From Oscillatoria princeps RMCB-10 (GTDB lineage: Bacteria; Cyanobacteriota; Cyanobacteriia; Cyanobacteriales; Oscillatoriaceae), in assembly GCA_019359235.1 (NCBI GenBank), contig JAHHHT010000001.1, positions 62,001 to 126,000 on the forward strand: a stretch of 64,000 nt of DNA. The letters are read 5' to 3'. This document shows positions 25,510 to 35,831 of this stretch, piece after piece; the first letter of the stretch is position 1, and each line of letters starts with the position of its first letter. A program made the position numbers and the translations under genes. The notes under the pieces were generated by a model. The model was not told the origin of the DNA and ran no database searches. It was given only the letters and a program-made list of their open reading frames with translations.

Positions 25510-25754
25510 TGTTTAAATTGCCGGTGCTAGCGGCTTTTCTTGAGCGCCAGAGCAGCTATTACTATTATCGGAACAGGCTCGTTCGAGCGCCAAGGCTCTC
25601 GCTATACAGAAAGTAGCATTTTGCGCCAAAACTCTGCCGGCACTGCAGTCCACCGCAAGGGAGGCGCTCTTAATGTAACCAACCTTTTACAATAATCTAA
25701 ACAGGCACACATCTCTGCTGTTGTCCAAAAACGAGTTAAGCATTCGCACAACTC

Positions 25755-28700
25755 ATGGCCTTCTCTTCCATCATCCGTTTCCTAGGGCGCTCCCAGCTCA
25801 CCGCCGAACTGCTCAACAAACTGCACCGGCACCGCAGCCTGCGGCTTTCCGGCATCCCCCGCCTGCCCAAAGGCATAGTCGCATCTGCCCTGGCACAGCT
25901 TGAGGGGCGAAATTTGCTGGTCGTCACCGCCACCCTGGAAGAAGCAGGTCGCTGGGCTGCCCAGCTAGAAGCCTGCGGCTGGTCAACCGTCCATTTTTAC
26001 CCCACCTCTGAGGCATCCCCCTACGAACCCTTTGACCCCGAATCCGAAACCACCTGGGGGCAAATGCAAGTCCTCGCCGATTTGGTGCAGGGGGAAAAAG
26101 ACATGGCCATTGTCGCCACAGAGCGAGCCCTCCAACCCCACCTGCCGCCCCCAGACGCCTTCCGCCCCCACTGTCTCACTCTCAACCGGGGGATGCTGTG
26201 GGATTTCGCTACCTTCAGCGACAAGTTAGCGCAGCTGGGTTACGAGCGTGCCCCTCAGGTGGAAACGGAGGGTCAGTGGAGCCGGCGCGGCGACATCATT
26301 GACGTGTTCCCGGTGGCGGCTGAACTGCCGGTGCGCTTGGACTGGTTTGGCGACGAGCTGGAGGATTTGCGCGAATTTGACCCGGCAACGCAGCGCTCGC
26401 TTGACAAAGTAGACCGAGTTGTGCTAACGCCGACGGATTTTGCGCCGGTGGTGATGGCGGTTTTGGGGATGAACCGCATTGACGCCATAGACGCGCCAGC
26501 GGCTTCCCGCAGGGTGGACGCCAAGGAAGAAGAAGAGAGGGGTGTGCGCCGGCTGCTGGGTTTGGCTTTTGAGCGACCGGCATCTCTGCTGGATTATTTG
26601 CCGGAATCGGCGCTGGTGGCGACCGACGAGCCGGAGCAGTGCCGGGCTCACGGGGACAGGTGGTTTGAAGAGGTGGAACACCACTGGCTTGCGGTTGGAG
26701 CACCGGCATCCCTGCCGAAAACCCACCGCAGTTTTGCGGATTCGATGGCGGCGGTGGGGGGCTTCCTCAGGCTGGAACTGTCGGAACTGGTGGAGGGAGC
26801 CGGGATTGGGGGATTGGGGGACAGTCAATTAATCCCCAAATCCCCTAATCCCGGCTCGAATTCGCTGAATTTGGCCAGCCGCCCCGTGCCGGTGACGCCT
26901 CACCAATTTGCCAAAATTGCGGAAATTGTGCGCGGCGAGGGGAGTAAGGGGTTTTCTGTGTTCCTGGTTTCGGCGCAGCCTTCGCGTTCGGTTTCTCTGC
27001 TGCAAGAGCACGACTGTCCGGCGCAGTTTGTTCCGAATCCCAGGGATTACCCGATGATTGACAAGCTGGCTGTTTCTCACACGCCGGTGGCGCTGAAGTA
27101 TTCCGGGCTGGCGGAGTTGGAAGGGTTTATTTTGCCGACGTTCCGTCTGGCGGTGATTACGGACAGGGAGTTTTTTGGGCAGCACGCTCTGGCGACGCCT
27201 AGCTATGTGCGCAAGCGCCGGCGGGCGGCGTCGAAGCAGGTTGACCCGAATAAGTTGCGTCCGGGGGATTATGTGGTTCACCGGCAGCACGGGGTGGGGA
27301 AGTTTGTCAAGCTGGAAAGTCTCACCATCAATAATGAAACGCGAGAGTATTTGGTGGTGAAGTACGCGGACGGCACTCTGCGGGTGGCGGCTGACTCGCT
27401 CGGCTCGCTGTCTCGCTACCGCACGGCTGAGGGGAAGGCTCCGGAACTGAATAAGCTGACCGGCAAGGCTTGGGAAACCACTAAGAATAAGGTGCGCAAG
27501 GCGGTTAAGAAGTTGGCGGTTGATTTGCTGAAGCTTTATGCGAAGCGAGCGCAGCAGCAGGGTTTGGCTTTCCCGTCTGATTCGTCTTGGCAGCAGGAAT
27601 TGGAGGATTCTTTTCCTTACCAGGCGACGCCTGACCAGTTGAAGGCGACTCAGGATGTGAAGCGGGATATGGAAAGTGAGCGCCCGATGGACAGGTTGGT
27701 TTGCGGGGATGTGGGGTTTGGCAAGACTGAGGTGGCGATTCGGGGGATTTTTAAGGCGGTGACTGCGGGAAAGCAGGTGGCGCTGCTCGCGCCAACGACG
27801 ATTCTGACGCAGCAGCACTACCACACGCTCAAGGAGCGCTTTGCTCCGTACCCGATTCAGGTTGGGTTGCTCAACCGCTTCCGCAGTGCTGAGGAGCGCC
27901 GGGATCTCCAGCGCCGGCTGGCTACGGGGGAGTTGGATGTGGTGGTGGGAACTCAGGCGATTTTGAGTAAGGGGGTGATGTTTCGGGATTTGGGTTTGCT
28001 GGTGGTGGATGAGGAGCAGCGGTTTGGGGTGGCGCAGAAGGAGAAGATTAAGGCTCTGAAAACTCAGCTGGATGTGCTGACGCTCAGCGCGACGCCGATT
28101 CCTCGCACGCTTTATATGGCGCTGTCTGGGATTCGGGAAATGAGTGTGATTGCTACGCCGCCGGCTTCTCGGCGTCCGATTCAGACGCATTTGTCGCCAT
28201 ATGACCCGGAAACGGTGCGCAGTGCGATTCGCCAGGAGTTGGACAGGGGCGGGCAGGTTTTCTATGTGCTGCCTCGCATTGAGGGGATTGAGGAGGTTGC
28301 CGGTCAGTTGCGGGAGATGGTTCCTGGGGCGAGGATTGCCCTGGGACACGGGCAGATGGATGAGTCGGAACTGGAAGCGACGATGCTGGCTTTCAGTGCC
28401 GGTGAGGCGGATATCCTGGTTTGCACTACTATTATTGAGTCGGGGCTGGATATCCCCAGGGTGAATACGATTTTGATTGAGGACGGTCACCGTTTCGGTC
28501 TAGCTCAACTTTACCAGTTGCGGGGGCGCGTGGGGCGTGCCGGCATTCAAGCTCACGCCTGGATTTTTTATCGCCGGCAAAGTCAGCTGACTGATGCGGC
28601 TAAAGCGCGATTGCGGGCGATTCAGGAATTCACTCAGCTCGGTTCGGGCTACCAGCTGGCGGTGCGCGATATGGAAATCCGGGGGGTGGGGAATTTGCTG

Positions 28701-29270
28701 GGCGCTGAGCAGTCTGGGCAGATGGATGCTATTGGGTTTGATTTGTATATGGAAATGCTGCAAGAGGCGATTCGCGAGATTCGGGGGCAGGAAATTCCCC
28801 AGGTGGAGGAGACTCAGATCGATTTGCACGTTACGGCTTTTATTCCAGCGGATTATATTCCGGATTTGGATCAGAAGATGAGCGCTTACCGCTCTGTGGC
28901 GTCTGCGGGATCTGGGGAAGAGTTGAGCCAGATTCAGGCGGACTGGCTCGACCGCTATGGGCCGGTTCCTGCAGCCGCCCTGCACCTGTTTCGCGTCATG
29001 GAACTGAAGCAGCTAGCCAGGAGGCTGGGCTTCTCTCGCATTAAGCCTGAGGGCAAGCAGCACGTTGTTCTGGAGACGCCAATGGAGGAGCCGGCTTGGA
29101 ATTTGCTGAAAGCTAAGCTCCCCGAACACTTGCATGAGAAGTTTGTCTACAGCCCTGGGAAGGTGACTGTCCGGGGGATGGGGGTATTGAGCGCTGAGAA
29201 GCAGCTGGAGTGCCTGATCGACTGGCTGGGTAAAATGCTAGGGGCGCTGACAGAACCGGCTCTCGTCTGA
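25755..29270 (+). CDS. mfd: Transcription-repair coupling factor Mfd, 1171 aa
   Basis: Removes RNA polymerase stalled at DNA lesions and recruits UvrA. Order visible: UvrB-homology region (about 25-330), a linker, the RNA-polymerase interaction domain (about 490-560, [21 protein letters not shown] and [16 protein letters not shown]), the translocase motor with Walker [19 protein letters not shown], and [13 protein letters not shown], the TRG motif region, and the C-terminal inhibitory domain. Length is typical. In the linker, residues ~348-368 are encoded by an inverted repeat (26799-26855) that keeps the frame. No sign of a break; probably functional. Confidence 0.97.
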   Translation: MAFSSIIRFLGRSQLTAELLNKLHRHRSLRLSGIPRLPKGIVASALAQLEGRNLLVVTATLEEAGRWAAQLEACGWSTVHFYPTSEASPYEPFDPESETTWGQMQVLADLVQGEKDMAIVATERALQPHLPPPDAFRPHCLTLNRGMLWDFATFSDKLAQLGYERAPQVETEGQWSRRGDIIDVFPVAAELPVRLDWFGDELEDLREFDPATQRSLDKVDRVVLTPTDFAPVVMAVLGMNRIDAIDAPAASRRVDAKEEEERGVRRLLGLAFERPASLLDYLPESALVATDEPEQCRAHGDRWFEEVEHHWLAVGAPASLPKTHRSFADSMAAVGGFLRLELSELVEGAGIGGLGDSQLIPKSPNPGSNSLNLASRPVPVTPHQFAKIAEIVRGEGSKGFSVFLVSAQPSRSVSLLQEHDCPAQFVPNPRDYPMIDKLAVSHTPVALKYSGLAELEGFILPTFRLAVITDREFFGQHALATPSYVRKRRRAASKQVDPNKLRPGDYVVHRQHGVGKFVKLESLTINNETREYLVVKYADGTLRVAADSLGSLSRYRTAEGKAPELNKLTGKAWETTKNKVRKAVKKLAVDLLKLYAKRAQQQGLAFPSDSSWQQELEDSFPYQATPDQLKATQDVKRDMESERPMDRLVCGDVGFGKTEVAIRGIFKAVTAGKQVALLAPTTILTQQHYHTLKERFAPYPIQVGLLNRFRSAEERRDLQRRLATGELDVVVGTQAILSKGVMFRDLGLLVVDEEQRFGVAQKEKIKALKTQLDVLTLSATPIPRTLYMALSGIREMSVIATPPASRRPIQTHLSPYDPETVRSAIRQELDRGGQVFYVLPRIEGIEEVAGQLREMVPGARIALGHGQMDESELEATMLAFSAGEADILVCTTIIESGLDIPRVNTILIEDGHRFGLAQLYQLRGRVGRAGIQAHAWIFYRRQSQLTDAAKARLRAIQEFTQLGSGYQLAVRDMEIRGVGNLLGAEQSGQMDAIGFDLYMEMLQEAIREIRGQEIPQVEETQIDLHVTAFIPADYIPDLDQKMSAYRSVASAGSGEELSQIQADWLDRYGPVPAAALHLFRVMELKQLARRLGFSRIKPEGKQHVVLETPMEEPAWNLLKAKLPEHLHEKFVYSPGKVTVRGMGVLSAEKQLECLIDWLGKMLGALTEPALV
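26799..26855. repeat. In-frame inverted heptamer repeat inside mfd
   Basis: Arms GCCGGGATTGGGGGATTGG and CCAAATCCCCTAATCCCGGC pair with minor mismatches around an AGTCAATTAA loop. It adds residues reading [20 protein letters not shown] to the linker. The same SPNPGSS-coding heptamer array occurs in both FHA exoprotein genes (about 31168-31205 and 40245-40275). Confidence 0.8.
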
Positions 29271-29924
29271 GTTGGGAATTTACGGCGTCGCACAGCGCTG
29301 TCCGACGCCCTACTGTAGGGGTTTATAAGTAAGTTTTATGGATATATAGAGAGCTTCAATAAACCTGGTTTCTGGCTGGTTTCTGGCTGAATCAAGTGGC
29401 TGAAGATTATACAGACAGCATCAAAAAACCAGGAAACTGCGTCTCACAGTCCCGGATGCGCACCGATTGAAAAATATACCCACGGAGGTTCTCTGAAAAA
29501 TGCTCTATTTACACAAGTGGGACGCACCGGAAGCCCCCGGACTTGACAGAATGCCGGTTGGTGCGCACATCCTGCAGTAAAATAGAATGCAAGTGGGGGT
29601 GGGGTTATCAATATTCTCTGTTTCCCCCCAGATCGTTTCCCCAACCCCGCCCCCTCTCGTGGATATGGCCAACCTGCCGGCCTGTCCCCACTGCAGTTTT
29701 GCCCGCACGCGCCAACTTCCACCCCCCTCTGCGGGCGTGGCTGTGCAGAACTGCCGGTTAACAGCTAAAGTATGTGATTGAAGGCTTAAGCAAAATGCCG
29801 GGTGCCCCCATCCAATTTTATTATATTGTAGATGGGTAATGCCTGTCAAATCCAAAATCGGGGGTTTCCCAGTCCTGGGCGCTAAGCCATCATCACTTTT
29901 AAGGGTGTCGGAGTTTTTAAAGTC
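29271..29924. other. 654-bp intergenic region, no gene recognised
   Basis: Lies between mfd and the SLH gene. It contains two tandem GGTTTCTGGCT units near 29367-29388 and several overlapping short frames on both strands. One plus-strand frame includes MANLPACPHCSFARTRQ (from 29665), reminiscent of a zinc-ribbon start, but it lacks a second cysteine pair and is not supported as a gene. The SLH gene promoter should be in the last ~100 bp. Confidence 0.5.
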
Positions 29925-30566
29925 ATGCGACGGGTAGCTAGCATTTTTTATCTGACCGCCTTTCTGCAATTCTTTCCTGTTACCGTTCAGGCTCAACAAG
30001 CTCTCGCTCCCATCGACCGGGTTGTTGCGGCTGGGTTGATGACAAACTTTCCGGATGGAAAATTTCATCCAGAAAGAGTTCTGACTCGCGCAGAACTGGC
30101 AGCTGTTTTGGTGAAAACTTTTAAGCTCGATAAGCGAAAACCGGCTCAAGAAGCGAGCATTATTCTGGTTCCCGATGTCAGCAACTCTCACTGGGCCTAT
30201 AACGACATTCAGGTGGTTCTCAAAACGGGTGTTATGAGCAGCTATCGGGACGGTCTGTTTTTCCCAGATCGCAAAATCAATCGGGCAGAAGCTTTCGCTA
30301 TCTTTGCCCAGGCGTATGGCGTGTTCCAGTTCCCTGACGAAAACATTGCTGAAATTTTATCCAAGTATCGAGATTCAGATGAAATACCGGACTGGGCGCA
30401 AAAACCTATGGCCACAGCCCTGTCTGAGGGGTTTGTGAACGTCGAGACAGGAAGCAAGCTGATTAACCCTTTAGAACCCATGACGCGGGAGGATATGGTT
30501 TACACCTTGAGTAAATATCTGGAGCGACAGCAAAGACCGGCTGACATTCCCAATCCAATTAGATAA
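29925..30566 (+). CDS. Secreted protein with SLH domains, 213 aa
   Basis: N-terminal signal peptide (MRRVASIFYLTAFLQFFPVTVQAQ, cleavage likely after VQAQ). Then three S-layer homology units: PIDRVVAAGLMTNFPDGKFHPERVLTRAELA, SHWAYNDIQVVLKTGVMSSYRDGLFFPDRKINRAEA and a weaker third ending EPMTREDMVYTL. In cyanobacteria SLH domains bind peptidoglycan-linked polymers and tether proteins between the cell wall and outer membrane. Nothing beyond the SLH units is present, so this may be a structural or adaptor protein. It is followed by a cupin gene on the same strand after about 100 bp. Confidence 0.88.
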   Translation: MRRVASIFYLTAFLQFFPVTVQAQQALAPIDRVVAAGLMTNFPDGKFHPERVLTRAELAAVLVKTFKLDKRKPAQEASIILVPDVSNSHWAYNDIQVVLKTGVMSSYRDGLFFPDRKINRAEAFAIFAQAYGVFQFPDENIAEILSKYRDSDEIPDWAQKPMATALSEGFVNVETGSKLINPLEPMTREDMVYTLSKYLERQQRPADIPNPIR

Positions 30567-30669
30567 ATGCTAGCTTAAAACAGTAGACGTGGGGTGCGTT
30601 TCCCGCTTTGGGCTTCAATGTGGTGTGCCGGGGGAGAGGGAGCGCACCCCGCACGGGAGGAAACAGACA

Positions 30670-30960
30670 GTGGAAATTGCACAAACGGCGCAAATAAAAG
30701 TAGAGCGGGAGCCGGTAACGAGAACCCTTGAGGAACTGCGCGTCTCTAGCTGGCCAATTTGGGAAAAGGAAGTCTCAGAATTTCCCTGGACTTATGACAG
30801 CCAGGAAATCTGCTATCTGTTGGAAGGAGAGGTGGTTGTGACTCCCGACGGTGAGGAGCCGGTGGCAATCCGCAAAGGCGATTTGGTGACGTTTCCCGCC
30901 GGCATGTCCTGCACTTGGAAGGTTCTCAGCCCTGTGAGAAAGCACTATTACCTGGAGTAA
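30670..30960 (+). CDS. Small cupin protein (DUF861/EutQ-like), 96 aa
   Basis: Single cupin fold: SSWPIWEKEVSEFPWTYDSQEICYLLEGEVVVTP, then KGDLVTFPAGMSCTWKV, matching the (R)-ureidoglycine aminohydrolase-like DUF861 cupins that are common, single-copy and uncharacterised in cyanobacteria. The start is placed at GTG 30670, 9 bp after a GGAGG; the frame is open from 30589, but that stretch is the GGTGCG..CGCACC repeat and would give a non-native N-terminus. The substrate is unknown. Metal-binding residues are reduced compared with classical cupins (E in CYLLEGE, no HxH). Confidence 0.82.
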   Translation: MEIAQTAQIKVEREPVTRTLEELRVSSWPIWEKEVSEFPWTYDSQEICYLLEGEVVVTPDGEEPVAIRKGDLVTFPAGMSCTWKVLSPVRKHYYLE

Positions 30961-30974
30961 TCTGTTCAGAATAA

Positions 30975-31038
30975 GTAGGGTGCGTTCCCCACTCTCTCCT
31001 TGTAAGTGGGGTGCAAGGGAAAAAGGAACGCACCCTAC
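30975..31038. repeat. GTAGGGTGCGTTCC inverted repeat between convergent genes
   Basis: GTAGGGTGCGTTCC at 30975-30988 and its complement GGAACGCACCCTAC at 31025-31038 flank an unrelated loop with its own short dyad. It fills the gap between the stops of the cupin and first FHA-type gene. Same family as 18901-18933. Confidence 0.8.
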
Positions 31039-31051
31039 TGCACTACTTTGT

Positions 31052-33538
31052 TCAGGAGCCATTGCACCCGGGTGGGGCGAAGAACGGCGCGTGCGGGGTG
31101 CCGGTGGGGGGTTCGGCGGTGAGAATCACCTCGCCACTGGAGCCAATAACCCACCCTTGCGCCTCCACAAGGGAAGAGCCGGGATTTGGGGATTTGGGGA
31201 TTTCTCGTTGTACTCCAGACGCGATAAATCCCGTCTCTACTTGAGGGGGAGACGCGATAAATCGCGTCTCTACAAGATGCGACCGAAATTCCTGTTCTGC
31301 GCCCCAGTCGAGCCAAACAGTTTCACCGGCTAGCATGCCGGTGGGATCGGGTGGCAATCCGCCTTTGCCGGTGACGGTGAACCGACTCCCCTGCAGGTTT
31401 TCCGGCGCACACCGGCGATCAATCAAGTTGGTGACATCGGTGAATTCTACGGGGGTAATTTCAGCAGGAGTAAAGCTGACATCCCCCTCTACGCTCAGTT
31501 GCCCAACGGCGTTGATGGTGCTGTCTGGAGACTTAAACACCGCTACATCTGACCCACTTAGGGGTCTGATTTTAATATTGCTGCCGCCTCCCGGATCGGA
31601 AGCGCTGGTGATCAGGCGGCTGCCTTCCAGCAGGACGAGAGTATCGGCGTTAATCTCGATATTGCCTTCTAAAGTGATATTGCCGGTTTTGCTGCCGGCG
31701 GCGGATATTTCACTGTTGTGATGCAGTTGTATATTCTGCGCTTGCAGTGTCATATTCCCGCCTTTACCTGTTTCGGAGGCAGCGCTGAGAGTTCCCCGGC
31801 TGTCAAGGCGGATGTCGCGAGCTGTAACGTGCAGGTTGCCTGGAGTTCCTGACCTAAAGCCTCTGACGCTGACTTCAGCCCCATCGCGCACACTCAGCCG
31901 CCCGGTTTGAATCGTCACGCTCCCACCTTTTCCTGTACCGGCAGTCAAGGCAGCCAAGAGGCTCCTAGACTCCCCATCGGGTGCGGTGCCGCTCACTTCC
32001 ACTGACTCGGAGGCGCGTATTTCCAAAGTTCCCCCATTGCCTGACGATTCAAAAGTGGCAGCAGTGATTTGACCCCCATCCCGCAGACTCAGCCGCCCGG
32101 TTTGAATCGTGACGCTGCCGGCATTTCCCGCACCGGAAGTCACAGCACCCAAGATACTGCTGCCCAAAATTTCCACTGACTCGCTAGCTTCGATTGTCAC
32201 AGTTCCACCATCGCCTAAACTGTTAGTGGCAGCACCTACCGCTGCCCCATCCCGCAGACTTAGCCGCCCGGTTTGAATGCTGACGCTGCCGGCATTTCCT
32301 GTACCGTTAGTCTGAGCCCCCAGAACGCTGGGAGACTTCCGGTTGGGTGAGATGCCGAAAATTTCTACCGATTCGCTGGCTTCGACTGTCACAGTTCCGC
32401 CATTGCCTGAACTTTCAGTAGCAGCTGCTACCAGTGCCCCCTCCCCGATAGCTAGCCGCCCGGTTTGAACCGTGACGCTGCCGGCATTTCCTGTACCAAA
32501 AGTCTGTGCGCTCAATTGGCTAGTAAACTCCCCATCGCTTGATGTGCCGAAAAGTTCCACCGCCTCGGTGGCTGTTACGGTTATAATTCCTCCTGGTTCT
32601 GACCCCAGGGTATCAGCTATTATCTGCGAACCATCTGCTAGCGTCAAGCGCCGGGAACGCACCTGGATATCCCCGCCCCCTTCCCCACCGGCACTTACTC
32701 CAGCCGCACCGGCAAGCTGAATTTCCCCAAAGTTCGGCACGCCTTCATATCCCAGAGCGAAGCCCTTATCTGTTGGCGTCAGGCTCACCAAACCCTCCCC
32801 CCGAACGCTCCCCAATTCAATCCGCCCTGCCGGTGCTTTCAGGAAACCGCCTTCCAGCAAAACATCGCCGCCGGTTAGCGCTAGAGTTCTCCCTTCTTGC
32901 ACCCGCAAGCCGGCGGGACTTTCCAAAAAGTTTTGCTGAAATCTCTTGTCATTTTCAGGGATTAACAAATCATCCCCCGCCGGCAGGCTCAAACCTGACC
33001 CTAGCACCCTAATATTTCCCGGATTTGGCCCGAATTGCAACCCCACCGGCACGCTGACTGTCAGCAGGGGTGGGGCTGCTGGGTTGGTGGCGCTGAATTG
33101 AGCTCCGCCGGCAAACTTTATACTGCTCGCCGCACTGGCGATAAATGAACCTCGCAAGTCCAGCTGAGCGTCGCGCCCGAAAATTATGCCGTTGGGATTG
33201 ATTAGAAATAAGTTGGCATTGCCCGATACGCCCAAAGTGCCGAAAATGTTGGAGGGGTTGCTGCCGGTGACGCGAGTCAGAATGTTCTGTATCTGTGAGG
33301 GATTGCTGAAATAGACGGCTCGCCCAACCCCGATGTTGAATTCCTGAAAGCTGTGGAACAGGTTCGCTCCCCTCATCGCCCCGCCATCGATGCGCTCGCG
33401 CAATTGGTCGATGGGTGTGACGGTGGAACTTTCTGCGCCTAAGGTGCTGTCGGGAGCAATCTGAGCGAGGGTTATTGTATCACACATACCGGCAAAAGTC
33501 AACGTTAAGCCGGTTAATATTAAAGATTTTTTTTGCAT
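31052..33538 (-). CDS. FHA-type two-partner secretion exoprotein 1, 828 aa
   Basis: Predicted surface or secreted protein exported by a TpsB/Omp85 pore. A signal peptide (KKSLILTGLTLTFAGMCDTITLAQ) precedes a TPS domain (about 40-290) with FHSFQEFNIGVGRAVYF, NILTRVTGSNPSNIFGTLG and the hallmark LINPNGIIFG. After it come degenerate beta-helix repeats (GNAGSVTIQTGRLSLRDGA, GGTVTIEASESVEI) to about residue 600. The start is set at ATG 33538, as upstream codons are an unconvincing extension. The C-terminal part is partly built from repeats: two GAGACGCGAT palindromes (31218-31272) and a heptamer array. No TpsB partner gene lies in the window. It is the last gene of a minus-strand series with the cyclase, DUF928, CHAT and second FHA genes. 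Confidence 0.88.
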   Translation of the reverse strand: MQKKSLILTGLTLTFAGMCDTITLAQIAPDSTLGAESSTVTPIDQLRERIDGGAMRGANLFHSFQEFNIGVGRAVYFSNPSQIQNILTRVTGSNPSNIFGTLGVSGNANLFLINPNGIIFGRDAQLDLRGSFIASAASSIKFAGGAQFSATNPAAPPLLTVSVPVGLQFGPNPGNIRVLGSGLSLPAGDDLLIPENDKRFQQNFLESPAGLRVQEGRTLALTGGDVLLEGGFLKAPAGRIELGSVRGEGLVSLTPTDKGFALGYEGVPNFGEIQLAGAAGVSAGGEGGGDIQVRSRRLTLADGSQIIADTLGSEPGGIITVTATEAVELFGTSSDGEFTSQLSAQTFGTGNAGSVTVQTGRLAIGEGALVAAATESSGNGGTVTVEASESVEIFGISPNRKSPSVLGAQTNGTGNAGSVSIQTGRLSLRDGAAVGAATNSLGDGGTVTIEASESVEILGSSILGAVTSGAGNAGSVTIQTGRLSLRDGGQITAATFESSGNGGTLEIRASESVEVSGTAPDGESRSLLAALTAGTGKGGSVTIQTGRLSVRDGAEVSVRGFRSGTPGNLHVTARDIRLDSRGTLSAASETGKGGNMTLQAQNIQLHHNSEISAAGSKTGNITLEGNIEINADTLVLLEGSRLITSASDPGGGSNIKIRPLSGSDVAVFKSPDSTINAVGQLSVEGDVSFTPAEITPVEFTDVTNLIDRRCAPENLQGSRFTVTGKGGLPPDPTGMLAGETVWLDWGAEQEFRSHLVETRFIASPPQVETGFIASGVQREIPKSPNPGSSLVEAQGWVIGSSGEVILTAEPPTGTPHAPFFAPPGCNGS
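31168..31272. repeat. Heptamer array and two palindromes inside the FHA-1 gene
   Basis: GGGATTT units at about 31174-31205 are followed by AGACGCGATAAATCCCGTCT (31218-31237) and a GAGACGCGAT..ATCGCGTCTC palindrome (31249-31270). They encode ETRFIAS, ETGFIAS and [10 protein letters not shown] in frame. Confidence 0.8.
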
Positions 33539-33622
33539 GGTTGCTAAAGCGGAAGACCACCTAATATCATAAGACTTCTGGGTGGGGCCATAAACCGGGT
33601 TTCTACGCTTTCCTATATAACC

Positions 33623-33761
33623 TAAGTTGCTACCTACAAGTCTAAGCATCCAGATCCCCCCAAACCCCCCTTAAAAAGGGGGGCGCAAGAGAATTCCCCC
33701 CCCTTTTGAAGGGGGGGGTAGGGGGGGGATCGATCCTGACTCACTTGTAAGTGGCAACTTG
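33623..33761. repeat. MITE-like element, copy B
   Basis: Same element as 12087-12228 in the opposite orientation, with termini TAAGTTGCTACCTACAAG and ACTTGTAAGTGGCAACTTG and the GATCCCCCC/AAAAAGGGGGG core. It lies in the gap between the cyclase stop (33888) and the FHA-1 start (33538). Confidence 0.85.
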
Positions 33762-33887
33762 GGTTATATAATATTAGGTTGCCTTGACCGGCGTGGGGCA
33801 TGGGGCAGATTAGCTATGGGCGTCTGAATACGGATTATACCGCAATTTGGTATTAATAGCAAGAGCAAGGGCGGCGTCATATCAAAA

Positions 33888-35792
33888 TTAATCAAGCGGA
33901 ACTAGGTAAACGTTTTCTGGATGTTCGCGCCCTTTGAGCTGGACGCTGCCGATAAATTTGGTGGGAAATTTGCCTTGGAGATACTGGCAAGTTTCCTCAC
34001 TGATTAAAATCCGGCAAACACCGCCATCGAGAGACTTATCGTAACTTTCCAGCCGAGCGGCAATATTGACAGTATCTCCGATGATTGTGTAGTCCACCCT
34101 TTGGGTGCAGCCCAAGGTGCCGGCGACTACAGTGCCGGTGGCAATTCCCACCCGCATAGCTAGGGTGGGACGCCCCTGAACCCGCCACTGATCGTTGAGC
34201 GCTCGCAGTTTTTTCCCCATTGCCACAGCGCAAGACACAGCTGCGATCGCATCCGCCGCAATTTCTTCCTTTGTCATGCGGGGGATGGGAACGCCAAACA
34301 CAGCCATGATAGCATCTCCAATAAATTTGTCAATCACCCCATCGCAGTCGAGAACGGCAACCGCCATTTCGTTCATGTACTCATTAAGCCAGGACATTAG
34401 GGTTGCGGGGTCGGTGTTTTCAGCGATAGTGCTGAAGCCTTTTAAATCGGTAAACAGCACCGTTGCCGTCATTTTCTGCCCCACGATCTGACCTTGCTGC
34501 AGAAACTGGTCGCGATCGCGCCAAATTTGCTCAGCAATTTTGGGGGTGACGTGCCGGCCAAAAAGATTCATCACGGTTTGCCGGTCTTCACGATCTTGTT
34601 GGGCAATATAAGCGACAATCGCGGTTGCAGATCCCGCCAGCGCTAGCAGCGGCGGAACCACCGGCACCCACCAGCCATTCAGGAAAAGAAAGTACGATAC
34701 CCCAATCATACTGCCACAAACCAGCAGGAAAATATAAGCTGTTCTCAGGGTGGCTTTTGACACCCACCCCAAAGTCGCACCGGCACAAGACCAGACAAAA
34801 ATCCACAGCCACTCTGCAGGCTCATCCCAGACATTAAATAGGGGACGGTTATCGAGCGCCGCACTCAAAATTTGGCTGGCTATATTAGCGTGAATTTCCA
34901 CCCCTGCCATTCGGGTGGGGATAGAAAATAGACTGCTGCTGTGGGGAGTCAAAAACAGATCGTTGAGACTCGGTGCGGTTGAGCCAATCAAAACAATGCG
35001 GTCGCGCAACAAATCTGGCGGTATCCTATTTTCTAACACATCCGTCATCGAAACAGTGCGGAAACTCCCTCGCCGCCCCCTGAAATTCAGCAATAGCTGG
35101 TAGCCGCCGTCATCAGCGCGGACATAGCCGCCATCATCCCCCCTAAACCGCACAAATACCGCCTTTCCCAACTTCACAGACTTATCTTCCGTCAGCGCCG
35201 GCTTAATCCCTTTCCCCTCCAGATACATCAAAGCCAGCTGCGCCCCCAAACCCAACACAGTTTTGCCATTCTTAGCTTTAACAGACAGCAAACCCCGGCG
35301 AACTTTGCCATCCGCATCCAGCACCAGATCGGCGGCGCTGACTTGATTGCGGCGCAAAAGTTCCGGCTGCGGGCTAACAGCAGCTCCGTAGGCATCCCCA
35401 ACAACCTTTTCAATTCCAATTATATTAGGTGTGGATTGAAATATTTTAACTAATTTCTGATGTCCGGGCTGCACCGGCAAATCTCGATAAACATCCAAAC
35501 CAATCGCCCTGGGCTGCTGCTGTTTCAATTTTTCCAGCAATTTAGCCAGGACAGCATCCGGAATTGGCCACTGTCCTGCCTTTGTGATATCTGGCTCGTC
35601 AATGGCAACAATCACAATCCGCGCCTCAGCCGGATCGGGAGGGCGCAAGCGAAAAAATTGATCCAGAGCCGCCCACTCCAACAGCTGTAGCAATCCCGCC
35701 AAGCGCAGGAGAATCACCAATCCCGCCGCACCCGGAGCCGCAATTAAAATCCCGCGCCATTCCCAAATTCCTTTTCCGAGTTTTGCCCGCAT
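33888..35792 (-). CDS. CHASE2 adenylate cyclase (class III), 634 aa
   Basis: Makes cAMP from ATP in response to a periplasmic signal. One N-terminal membrane segment (about 17-35), a periplasmic CHASE2 domain (about 45-310), three membrane segments (about 315-395: LWIFVWSCAGATLGWV, IFLLVCGSMIGVSYFLFL, VVPPLLALAGSATAIVAYIA), then a class III cyclase domain. Metal-binding D449 (LFTDLKGFS) and D493 (FIGDAIMAVFG), adenine-specifying K489 and D573-T574, and transition-state N576 and R580 (GDTVNIAARLES) are all present, so it should be active and prefer ATP over GTP. The gene starts 39 bp after the DUF928 stop, pointing to co-transcription with DUF928 and the CHAT gene. Confidence 0.93.
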   Translation of the reverse strand: MRAKLGKGIWEWRGILIAAPGAAGLVILLRLAGLLQLLEWAALDQFFRLRPPDPAEARIVIVAIDEPDITKAGQWPIPDAVLAKLLEKLKQQQPRAIGLDVYRDLPVQPGHQKLVKIFQSTPNIIGIEKVVGDAYGAAVSPQPELLRRNQVSAADLVLDADGKVRRGLLSVKAKNGKTVLGLGAQLALMYLEGKGIKPALTEDKSVKLGKAVFVRFRGDDGGYVRADDGGYQLLLNFRGRRGSFRTVSMTDVLENRIPPDLLRDRIVLIGSTAPSLNDLFLTPHSSSLFSIPTRMAGVEIHANIASQILSAALDNRPLFNVWDEPAEWLWIFVWSCAGATLGWVSKATLRTAYIFLLVCGSMIGVSYFLFLNGWWVPVVPPLLALAGSATAIVAYIAQQDREDRQTVMNLFGRHVTPKIAEQIWRDRDQFLQQGQIVGQKMTATVLFTDLKGFSTIAENTDPATLMSWLNEYMNEMAVAVLDCDGVIDKFIGDAIMAVFGVPIPRMTKEEIAADAIAAVSCAVAMGKKLRALNDQWRVQGRPTLAMRVGIATGTVVAGTLGCTQRVDYTIIGDTVNIAARLESYDKSLDGGVCRILISEETCQYLQGKFPTKFIGSVQLKGREHPENVYLVPLD

Positions 35793-35831
35793 ATATCAGC
35801 CCACCTGTCTGGAGACATAGGGCTATTATGG

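Noticed and set aside
26829-28490. 553-residue open frame antisense to mfd
   Set aside because: It is the shadow of the high-GC third positions of mfd; the composition (Arg, Asn, His, Gln rich) and lack of any domain show it is not a gene.
29505-30191. 228-residue minus-strand frame across the SLH gene start
   Set aside because: Overlaps the signal peptide and promoter of a well-supported gene and has no recognisable domain.
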